Origin: Euwallacea fornicatus
Lineage: Eukaryota; Arthropoda; Insecta; Coleoptera; Curculionidae
Direction: 5' to 3'
Assembly (NCBI RefSeq): GCF_040115645.1
Contig: NC_089552.1
Coordinates: 3,348,001-3,412,000, forward strand
Length of the DNA: 64,000 nucleotides
Part shown: positions 11,517 to 23,500 of the stretch, piece by piece
How the letters are laid out: every line of letters starts with the position of its first letter
Position numbering within the stretch: position 1 is the stretch's first letter
The notes under the pieces: generated by a model
Told to the model about the DNA's origin: nothing
Database searches by the model: none
What the model saw: only the letters and a program-made list of their open reading frames with translations
Program-made: the position numbers and the translations under genes

Positions 11517-14500
11517 CTGTAGGTGATTGAGGTATTATTTTAACTTCTACCTACACATTTCCGTCATAATTTAAGGAGCTTATGAAAATTAAAATTCTTT
11601 GTCAGGCTGTTGGTACATGGTGGCTATCATTATCAATTTTGTTGAGTAGAAATTTATTTTTTTATTTATTAGGATAAGTATGTACAATTTCAGTTAAAAG
11701 AACAAAAAGAAAACATTAAATTAAATAAAGTTCACACTTACATGTTTCTTGATTGCATTTTCTCTTTTTTATAGGCCTCAAGCTCTTGGGGCAGAAATGC
11801 CTGGGTACTTTTTGCTTAGTGCGCACACTGATACAATTTAGCATCCGGAACTGCCTTGCTTTCTTTCCACATGCATGCGAACACTAAAAATAAAATGAAG
11901 ACATTGAAGATAAAATTCAGAAGTCGGAAATTAGCTGAGGAAAAGACTATGCATTCTCAATGTACTATACATATTTTCTACATGATCTTTTCCAGATATT
12001 TCCTATTTTTCCCACGTTTAGTATTTTTAAGCATTTTGAAGTATATTTTTGACTGCTACTAATAGGGAGGCAATTTTCGAGATAATATAATTTAAAAAAT
12101 GAAAGAATACCGGTCTCCACTCTTCAGTCTGCCACATATATTCATCTCCGCAATGACTCAGTAAGCATTTACTCGTGGTATTAGGCCTACGGTACATGTC
12201 GCAGTAATTCTTATGTACCATCCGGTGCCGACTCTCTGGCAAAGCAATGGTATCTACTATTCCTCCTTGGTGTACTTTATGGCAGGTCACATTGCGTATC
12301 TTGATACCTTGTCCACAGGTAGCTGAACACTACGATAAAACATTTTAAGTAACTTTGAAATCTTAGATGACGTGTAAAAGCTTACTGGACCCCAATACCC
12401 CTCAACCCAAGTGTACTTGCACTGGTAGCGTTCGCACGGTTTCAACATTTTAGGTTTTGGTTTATGTCTGCAAAGCGAGTCTACCACTATGATGTCGTTT
12501 AAGGTGTCTTCGCATTCGGTGATGCGCCTGCGAGTACCTTTGCCGCAGTTTGTAGAACACTATTTACAATAAGATGATAATGAGGAAGTACCTAACTAGT
12601 ACCGTAAGCGGGGTTATTTTAGAAATATCGCATGGAATAACTTTATCTCACATTACGTTTTCACGTCTAGATATATCCGCGTTCAATTTTATAATAAATC
12701 AGAAGGAATTTGAGAATTTGGATGTGGCGGTTAAAGTCTTTGGAACAAGGAAGGATGAGCTTAAAAAATGACTTTCCTCGGTTTATATGAAATTATGATA
12801 GAAATAAATAAAGAAAGTTTCTGAACATCGAAACCAGTCTATTGAAGTAGTTCTGAAGAAGACATAGGCTAATGTTTGATTGATCGTGAGAAGATTGCAA
12901 TAAAGATGCTGATTCCGATAAAGAAATATTCTTTTAGTAGAGTTGTCTCAATAAAGATATACATATCTATACCTAGTGTTCCAGAAATGCTTTTATAAAT
13001 GAGTATAGCCTGCTAGTGGACAAAAAATACTTGATTGATAAGTGACCACCTGCGCCTTGCGAAGGTACGAAGGTTAACATCACTTTTTTTTATTATCACT
13101 GCTAATAATTTCAATATTTCTATGAATACTGGCACTCTGAACTATTTTACATGAAAGGTATTTTGTAAAAAAACTCGCATTTCTAATCGCCTTTGAGATA
13201 TTTTTGAATTATTATTTCATGTATTTTTAATCTTATCTTAAGCGTGTCAGGTAAAATTTGAAGACAATAAAATGCTCGTTTAATTGAATAAAAAATTATA
13301 TTATTTTTGCATCAATAAAATTCAGAGGCTTCCTTGTCCTCTATGCCATTGTGATTAGAAAAACCATTCACAGTCACTTCGCCTTACGGCCAGGAGGAAG
13401 AACACTCTCTTAGACACCCTATGAGAGTTAGTTTAGAAATAACTTCGAGAGTAGATCAATCTACCCTCCACATGGGGAAACGTAAAATGTAATATCATAT
13501 GAACCTATATATATATTATAATGGACACCATTCTGCTTTTGGGAGGGTTTGCTAACAGAGGCATGAGGACACTTCAATACCGTAGCCACTGGATTATTAT
13601 ACTTAAATATAATTTCCTGCTATTTAAATTACATTTTAGTTATAAATAACGCAATAAAAACATTCGTCTTTCCAAATTCAAATTAAACACTTTTAAAGTT
13701 GTGATAAAATAAACGGAAAAGGCGAGAATGTTTATAATATTATCTTCATGTCTCTCTTTGAGTCGTACAAACTGGGAGTTCGGGAGAAGGATAGACATAT
13801 GAAGGATTAAAGGATTAGTCTCTATTACACATATTCATGTTATCTGGTCTTCGTTTCGACGTTTAAGCATTCTGTTTTACCCGCGGTGACATTTAGAACT
13901 ACATGCCTTCAGGTCTATCTCTTTATTAAGCTTTATACAGGAAACATCCCCTTTAATGGCCATGAAGCACTCAGCAGTTGAATGTCTGGAATGTAGGTCA
14001 GTCGGTGCAAATGCACTTGATGTTTTTTTATTGTTTTTGCTAAGATGACCTTGACCATTTTGAAGATGAAGGATTTTGGTGTTGTGTTTTTGGGGAGTTT
14101 AAAATATCTATATTAAATGATATAATAAGTGGATCCATTTGAGCCGTTATCGAGATGCAAATAATCGAGCTAACTTTCTTTTTATCAGCATTGAGAATTT
14201 CAATATTTTTACAAATTCCGGTACTCTGAATTCTGCACAGTATTCTAAAAAAACCGTTTTTGAGATATTTTTAAATAAGTTTGACATAAGTTAAGACAAT
14301 TTCAAGTAAGTTAAGTAAGCAAGAATCGCTCTAGTTTTTGCTCTCTAGCACCCAATACTCTCTTCCACCATTATTTCTGAAGTACTCTACTAGTTTCATA
14401 ATATCATCGAGAGACGGAGCAACTTTTAATGCGCTTTAAAAACCCAATGTGGAGATTTCCTCGAAAGCAATTCTACTCTAATAATGCATAATATGTTTTC

Positions 14501-17500
14501 GGAGAATCTGCCATACGCATGCATAAATCAGTCGGAAACATGACTAGAAAAATAACCCAGCTATACGGCAATGTTAAAGTGCGACTTAGGAAGGTATAAA
14601 GCGTATACTATTTTCATCACTGCAGAAAATCTAACTCTAGCTCTGAAATGCTAATACTCTGCATGCAAAAGAAATGCTCACCTGCTTCCAAGGGCCAGCC
14701 TTCCATCTATACCTCTTATCATGGTTATGATTTGAATCGAAGTAATGTCTGGAAATGCCACTTGTTGCATCTGGACATTCGACCAATGGACACTTGGTGA
14801 TTTCTTGGGGCTTTCTCTGAAGATCACAACGGCCTTCCTCGAACGTATTCACTTGAGAACAAAAATCAATTTGTGATAAATAATTGCCCGTATTGAAAGA
14901 TTTAGAAGTTTCTAAGTTCATTGCTTTTCATGACGTACTTTTATCATCCATACAACGAACTTGCCGATGTCGTTCGCAACTGGAATCGCATTTAGGGCTC
15001 CAATCGCCAACTTTCCATTTGGGGCAAGGCTGCTCATTGCATCGAATCACGTTTTGAGGTTTCAAAAGGGGATCACACATCTTTTGATTTTCGTCCCCCA
15101 GTTCATTGCGACAGTGGAAGTTTTGGGTACTGGTTCCGCCCTCGCAGTTTTGAGAACACTACGTGACAATAATTATGACATCAGTTTACTCACAATGAGG
15201 TGCATTAGTACACTTAAGAGAGAGTTGTGCAGTGAACTGAAATTTGAGTCTTCTTACCGAAGTCCAATCTCCTGCAATCCACTGGAATGTTTTGTACCGG
15301 GCATAACGATCATACACGCTGTTGTCGGTTACCACGTTGTAATTATATCTCTCCTTGTCGTAAGGACTATAAACTGGTAATTGTCTCTGTTAACAAAAAA
15401 CATTCTAATTCTTATGGCAGTGCGATGAGTGATTGATGAGACTCTTACATTGCATTCTTTAAAGCACTTCCTGCTTTCCTCTCTAGGCGTTCTAGTACCC
15501 CGACAATACTGCTGATCCAGGATTTCTTCACTGTCAAATTTCTTGCACACGTACCTAAGGAATTATACAGTTACTTTACCAAAAAATGTTTGTGTATTAC
15601 GATGCATAGTTTAAACGAGTCTAAAATTCACTAATTAAACGAATTAAAGTCGCACAGGCAAAGAAAACATCTTAAATCAACCAACTTTGCCTTTAGCTCA
15701 GTATTCCATTTTCAAGAAAGATTAGGTAGAAAATGGTACAATAAATGGGAAATGGCAGTTATGTGTGGCAGTCAGAGATTACATGGGTCTGCCCTTATAG
15801 CCAACTCAATCTAACGAGACCTTCAACCGAGGCTTCTCCTTGCACTTTTCGACCTGATATTAGAATGAAGACAAGGAAGTATTTTCTCGTCTGACAGGTG
15901 CGTAGCGGAGGCTTTCTTCACTATCTCACCTATGCTAAACACTCCTTAGGGGTCCCATAAAGGAGCCGTTGTGAATATAAATGCATTTAAGATTTCCGCA
16001 TTTTTTTTTAAATTTGAGCTATGAAATTTTTCGGAACACTGCCAGATTTCCAAAAAATTATATTCGCAGAAAAAATATTCGCAATATGAAAAGAAAGAGG
16101 TTCTCACCGTCTTTTTTCCACCCCTTCACCGCAACTAACAGAACAAGGATGGAATGTTTCTGTAGCTGACCATCGGCCACAAGCATGCTCGTTGCACTTT
16201 TTGGTACTAGGAGGTTTGGTTCTCTGGTCACACACATAAGATTCGTAGATGCGACCTCCTAGCACACAGTAGGAAGTTATATTTTGGTATCCACCTCCAC
16301 AAGGTACTGAACACTATAAATGAACTTATGAGATTATTGTGGCTAAAGCATTATTAAATCTCACAGAAGAAGTGTCTGCCACTATCCAATCCGGACATTT
16401 TTCAGGGTTGCACATTTGCTCCACGATTTTTTCAGTGTTGCTGCAATGAGAATCGTCTATGGGAATGTTATTTTCATCCACACACTTGGCTGAGCGTCTT
16501 TGAATACCTCCGCCACATGTTTGAGAACACTGAAAATGAAATAAAAAATTTTAAATTTCATGATTCATAGTTTTTGAAAAGCATGCGAATTTTTCCGTAA
16601 TGAGTTAAATGAATTTGAATACACGGGAATGCTTGAACCTTCTGACGGTCTCACCTCTGACCATGTGGAATAACTCCATCTGGTAGTGTTACATGGGGTG
16701 TAACAAATCTCCATACTGGGAGGTTTGGGCAGCACATTGCAGTGTTGGCTATCTACATCTTCATTGTCAAAGTGTTTCTTTTTATACAACTTCATGCATT
16801 TGTAATAGACTTGTCGATATCTGAAATCAATATCGAGAAGTTTTCGTAAGAAATAAATGATAATCTCATCTAAATGGCAGGTGATTATTTTGTCTTGAAA
16901 TAGAGTATCTAGTGTAGATATAGAGAATTGCCTCAAAATCCCATATTTTTCCATTTTATAACATTTCTTTCATAATTTAAGCTAAATCGTTCAATACCAA
17001 CTCTTCCTTACCCATTTCCACAATGAGCGGAGCACGCACTCCTGGACACGTTGTGCCACGTTAAACTGCAATGCGTGTTGCACTGTTTCTTCTCAGTTGC
17101 ACTGTCCTTCTCGCTTAGATCACAGTAGCTAGAATGCATCTCCTGTCCATTGACCAACTCCACACAAGCAGGTTTCCGATACTGGAATCCTTCGCAAATG
17201 GAGCTGCACTTGGTCCAGTTCTTCTGGTATAAGCGCCAACCATATCTGGAATGAGGCGACACACTGTGGAGGTGTGCGAAATGGGCGAGTTAGTTTTGGT
17301 TAGGTTTACATGCAGTTAAAAGTGCAAATTCGTTTTAAGTGTAGGATAGAGTATATGAACACTGAACACATTGGAAAAGTTAAGATATAGAGAGTTTGTT
17401 TGATCTCATGGGTGATCAGTAATTAACTTGATATTGTTTTTGTTCAGCCGAATTCTTGTCGATGAGGTGGGCACTAAAATAGAGTCATAAATTTTGCAAA

Positions 17501-20500
17501 AAAAACTCTCTAATTGGCTAATGTGAACGGCAGGTAAAGGTCCATCAGTTACGGAGCTTTTGTCAGTGTGCAGTTAGGTCTTATATTAATATATTAATTC
17601 TCTTTAGTAACTATTAATAATCCCTCAGGGAATTTGTTTAACTACTAATGTAACTCTAATTATGAAATTAATTAAAGGGTCACTTTTTAAGGTTTAGTTA
17701 TAAGGGTCAGCTTCTGTTGATAAACATCAGACAATTAAGGATGTTTAACAGGAAGATTTACATAACATCGATCAGCTTTCACAACAAATGAGGATGACAT
17801 CAAAAGCTTTTACTTTGCAAATACCTTCTCTGGGGGCCGTAGTAAGATTGGTATCTGGATAACCTAATTGGTGGGCGGAAAAATTGCAATTCAATCAAAT
17901 GTGCTTATAATCCAGGCTAAATTAAATTTAGGCGGTAAAGCTGACAACTCCACCATAGATCCAAAACTATCGTGATAATTGGTTAAAATTTTTCTTTTGT
18001 GGAGTTGTAAAATTGAATCCATGCCAAAATGCAAATCGCATTCAAATTTGAAAGATTCCGAACTACTTACTTGGGGGCAGCGTCGTTGCTAATCATATAC
18101 CGATATGTTATGTCTGGAGGAGACAAATTTTTGATGGACAAAACCTCCACTATTAGATCCTTGTGTAGCTTCTTCGTTTTCAGGGTTCTTATCCATTCCG
18201 TTTGGGCACTGCTACCACTGTATTTGATAATCATAGGTCCGTACTCCACCTCCATTTCTTGGGTCATCAACATTTGGTTGCCATTTAGGATATAAGAGCC
18301 AGTTTCGCCGTCTCTAAGAGCTAGAAAAAAACGTGTGGTAAAGCTAAAACTAACTATTGCAGAGGTGTCTGTCTATTTTGACTCACTGGAAACAGATTAG
18401 AAATTATACAGGGTGTAACGTATCCTCATGGAGATATTTCACTGAACCATAGTACTTTGCAAAATAATAAAAACTGCTAATAGATCTATGGTAAAAAATG
18501 AATCATTTTTAATATACAGGGTGGTAAACTTTCGTATTTAATGTATTTCTCATGCATGCTTTGAGTTCAATTTTTGAAATTTCGTCTCCTATTTGCGTTA
18601 AGATCTACAACAAAATGTCAGAATTGTCGGTAGTTATGTGTTACAGGCAGTTATGTTTTTTTGAGTCGTGTCGTATTTTACGCTTTGTATTATGTTTTTA
18701 CAATACCCTGTATGAATCTTGATACCAAATTTAAATTCCTAGAACATTTTTCTGAGCGTTACCTAAGAAATTCTCATCGATTCCGTAGCTTTGCTGCGTA
18801 ACTTTGATGTTCGAACTCCCCTTGGGAATGCGCACCACCATGTTGTAGCTCACTTGGTCAGCAGTGTTGTTGTAGGTTCCAGTTATTTCCTGGCATTCAC
18901 TGTTATCCCCACCACACACTCCACATTCATCTATTCAAAAGCCAAAAATGTAAAGAAAGGGTACTACTTCCTCTGGGGTGCTCGTGCCTTCAGTCGTAGC
19001 AGTCATAATGTGGGCCGAGAGTATTTTGATGTGTAGTTTCTACTTACCAAAGCTACTTTTGGAATCCAAAATGTTGTCGCAACCTCCTGGTCGACACATT
19101 CCATTGACGCAAATATCAAACCCGGATTTTCCACACTTGGTACCATCGATAACTTTTTCCTTTAAAGCGTAATATGCTCCCGAATGGCTTGGTTTACAGT
19201 ATAGTCTGCAATAATCTTCCGTTCGATCTGGGGACCCTAAATTATTAAGAGATATATGAGCGAAATATACTTATGCGTTCATGTGATGCCAAGGGTATCA
19301 ACTTGCCTAAACCATACTTGGGAATCCACTGTACGTCCTGGGTCAAATTGGGCAGGCCCTTTGTAATGCCGTTGAAGTCAGAGCACTGGATCGCCCTGAA
19401 ATTTACGGAACAACAAAGAGATTTCTCTTTAAACTAAATGTTGTAGGCACGCACACTTCAATATAGTCGTTAATGAACGGATGAAATCCAGAAGTTTAGA
19501 TGATTTTTTACCTAAAATCTTTGACGTTCTCCTCGCAATTTTGCGTGTTACAGGACATGTATTGCGCACTCTTTCCAGTGCAATAATTGCCACCATTCTC
19601 CGGAATCGGGGAGTCGCAGTACCGGACCGATTTCTTAATCCCCCCACCGCAAGTGCGGCTGCAGGAGCCCCAACTAGAAGTTCGTTAAAAATTATCATTA
19701 AGAAAAAAAAAAAAGAAAAATCCTTACGATTGCCATTCTCCCCAACCTCCATCAATCGGTATAAACTGACGTCGGTCATCAGCGATGCACTCTCTCTTGT
19801 AGCACCAGCTGCAGAAGTAAATTTTAGCTTTTTTCGGTTAAAACGTTTTTTAAAGGAAAAGTTTTTGAACTATGATGGCAAAAAAGACGAAAAGGCTCAC
19901 CTGTAACGTCCGCACTTCGTGCCTTCGGCCCAAGGGGACCACTGGCTAATGCATCCCTCATTTACATCTTTGCACCAAAGATGAACGCATGGGGGCTGTA
20001 AACGTCATTAGAAACGTACAGCAGAACTATATAAGAGATTACAGGAGGTCTTACATCGTTTAAGGCCAAAGTGCACCTAGTGTGACCAGGACCGAACTCC
20101 AATTCACATTGTCGGTCTACCTCAAAAGAGTCTCCAGGGAGCATTTGGGTGTAGTTTGCAAGGATTTCATTGTTTGCTGGGGGGTACAATAAGCACTTCG
20201 ATTTTGGAGAGCTGAGAAGAGAAAATATGGTTTCAGGACTTGCCTCATGAATTTAAATTATTTATAATGTGAGCATGATAACTTCTTTGGCTTGAAGGTT
20301 TCGCTTCTGCAAATGTCAATGTAGAAGAGAGTAGAATAGAATAGGAAGACCTCTAGCAAACATCTGGAATGTATTTGCATTTTTTGCTATGGAACAATAA
20401 GTGGTAATGGTGATGACATTTCAAAATTTTCCTGAATATAGATGAGGACATTTAACATTTTTTTAACACTAGTAGATTAGCTACTTGATGCGGTTAAATC

Positions 20501-23500
20501 ACCAGTTCAATCGAAAATCGCTATCCGGAATGATCACAACTACTTTACACGGCGAACATTTCGGTCAAATTTATAGTGGGGAGTGTCTTCAGAGGGGAAG
20601 GGTTCTGTGTGAGCGTCTTGTTGGTTACTCTGGCTCTATGGAAGGTGTACAAAACCATTCGGGAGGAGCTGGCAGTAAATGTGTAGGTGGTGAGGAAAGG
20701 AATATTTGGCAATAAATTCCAATAAATCGACTATCATTAACATTAGAAAAGAGGACCTCGTGGAAAAACCGCCCCTCTTTGGGGGAAAAATCAATTCTTT
20801 ACAGGCGTGGGGCGCACTCCTGTAACTGGACATGTATTGCACTACAAATTATTCCACCTAAATCTTATTTTGTTGAACGAGGTGCTTCTGAAGACGAGAA
20901 AAGAAAATCTGGCAATAAATACAAATCGAACAGTATCTTGGTAACGAATCCGGATTGGCTCATCTTAAATGCGTGAGGTCGAGCCGTGGAGAAACACCGG
21001 GAGAGTATGCGCCTTTGACTATTGAACACCCTGTATAAGCAGCTTAGTTCAAAATTTACGTCAGTACGGTGCTGATCAAGTACGAAATAATTCCATTCGA
21101 ACTTGCAGAATTTTGCAGATTCGAGTTGTTCAGAAATACTCCATTGCCTTCCTCAATTACATTATATATTTACATAGTATATAAACGAATAAACAAATTC
21201 CTTAAAGTCTTGTTGGTTGTCTCACGTAGACATTACAACATTCCATCGTTGCTTTTTCAAATCAACATTATTTATTGCGTTTGCGCCTGGTTTCTAATAC
21301 GTTATTTTAAGCGTTGTGTTATGCTATTCGCCCTCCAAATAATTGCTGAGATCTTGTTTCATCCTCACCTTCCTCATATCCCTCAGTAAATTTAAGAGTT
21401 ATAAAATTCACTGTTTTCGAAACGAGATTTTTTTAAATCGGTCGCCATGTTTTGTCGGGAGCACTTTTTTACATATCAAACGTCGCAATTTTGGAACTAA
21501 AAATTTGCTAGTTGGATCGACAAGGATTTAGAAGTTCACCTGCAAAAATGCGGCGATTTTCCGCAATAGCAGTTGGAAAAATGTTGCCCATAAAAAACTA
21601 ATCGCCACAAATGGCGTGAAAGTTAGGAAAAACCTGATCGACAAGCTCAACCTTAACGAAATTAAGCACATTCCTTTAAGATGCTTTATAAGGATGGAAA
21701 CAGATTTTTGTCGCTAATAAATTATAATTGGGTTCGATCGTTATGGAATTAACACAGATATCTTTCTTGTCAACAAATAGCTCACAATAAAATAGGAAAA
21801 AATAAGGTTACTTCAATCCTGCAACAACAATAATTAGCCAATAAGATAAAACTTAACGACTATTGCAAGTCCGTGTTCTTAATCGCCTTATAAAATTGAT
21901 TTACAACTTACCTGTTCCACTTTTACAGTAAAAATAGAACGTGTGCAATGTAAGGTGCGTCTAACATCAAAAACCTTCACATGTCCCTCTTTAAAATTAA
22001 AGAAAAACTGCCGAACGATGCCATAAAAGTTCAATCTCTCCAAGTACAAATTCAAATCGTGCTCAATAGTTTTTGAGATTTGAGTGCTTAAGTAAGGACG
22101 TTTGTACCGTTGGTCCCGAGACACTGCATACCATAGGAGGTTCAAAAGGGCAGGAAGGCAACTGTGTGTAAAAGCTGTGGAACACCTTAAGGGAAAATAT
22201 TGTAGACGTTAGGACTGTTCGAAGATGCTTAAAAAATTTCTAGTTAAAAATTTTAACTTCGAATATGAACTTCATATCGGTAGACGCTCTAACTTGAATG
22301 AAGATATTCGAAAGACCATAATAATGCAACACCCATTCATAACCAGCAGAGAGATAGAGCAAAAAAGGAGTTATGGTCATACTCCAATGTATCGGCACAT
22401 GAAGAAATCAGGGTATGTTGAAAAACTTTAACATTGAGTACCGCATGGATTGAGCGAAGCCAATTTGGCACGGATTTTTCGCTAGATGTCGGTCGTCTGA
22501 AAGAAATAATCTCTAACGTTTCTTTAACCGGTCAGTTATCGGAGACGATAAACGGATTTCAAATGAGAATTCGGTTAGAAAAATGGGCCAAATATTTTCC
22601 AAATCAGAAAGTTCGAACAGACCCTTAACCTGTATCTGGTGGAACAGAAAGGGATGTACGTTAGGAAATGTTCCTTGCCACCTGGTCAAAGCATTATTGT
22701 TGATGGTTGCTGTGAAAAGTGCAGAAACACGAAAAGCTTTGACAAGACTTGACCGATCGCGTAGGTGTCGTGTTTCAACATGATAACGCCCTACCATGCA
22801 GCGTACACAAGACCAGACAGAAACTAGACCAATTAGGTCAGAAAGTCCTTTGTCATCCACCCCACTCTTCAGATCTGGCGCCATCTGACTACAACTTGTT
22901 TTGCTCACTACAATACTTTTTAGATTACTAGTAGATGCGAAAAAATGTTATATTGATGAAAATGTCAATAAGGCATTGATAGAATCTGGCTGGGATCGAT
23001 AATCTGTGCATTAAGTGGAGACAAGTTACTGATAATAATGGACAATACGTTGATAACGAAATTTCTTTTCGAAATTATCGCAATTTCAATTTTCTTCAAA
23101 AAATACGAAAGAAATTATGCAACAACCTAATAGTTGATGGGTTCCTTTCACATTAATATCATCTGGTACTTACTCAAAAAAATCTGTAGCATATTGCCTG
23201 GAACAAGGTGACCACATAAAGGGCTTTGAGTCGTTCTTTGTCGTCCTGCTCATAATGTTGTTGTTATTCAAATTGGAATTGTGAAGCACACATTTGCTGT
23301 CATCATCATGCACCATGCTCAAAGCGTGCCCGAATTCATGGGCGATAGTATAAGAAGTCGACAATCCCTTGTCCCTCACGATGGTGCATCCAGAGGGTCT
23401 GCACATGGAATCCACTTCAGCTACTCCGAGAGTGGCACAAGAAGACTGGTTCTTACATATAGTTCGCCTAACAAAAATCACCACACCTTAGAGTTTAGTT

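Larger units (their letters stand above)
11742..17263 (-). other. ADAMTS exons 17-27: array of about ten thrombospondin type 1 repeats
   Basis: Residues about 900-1548 hold roughly ten TSRs after the spacer, making about 11 with TSR1. Most introns fall just before the CSxTCGxG motif in phase 0, for example CSQTCGGG (exon 19), CSVPCGGG (20), CSQNCEGG (23), CSTNCGKG (25), CSATCGQG (26) and CSHACGKK (27). Several repeats have lost the usual WSxW tryptophans, and the two first copies are degenerate. ADAMTS9 and ADAMTS20 carry 15 TSRs, so this insect protein has fewer. One exon start (14851) is chosen after CAAG because the nearer AG would give a 27-nt intron and one cysteine too many. Confidence 0.9.

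Noticed and set aside
18029..18295. 88-codon plus-strand frame
   Set aside because: Antisense shadow of ADAMTS exon 16, which encodes the spacer.
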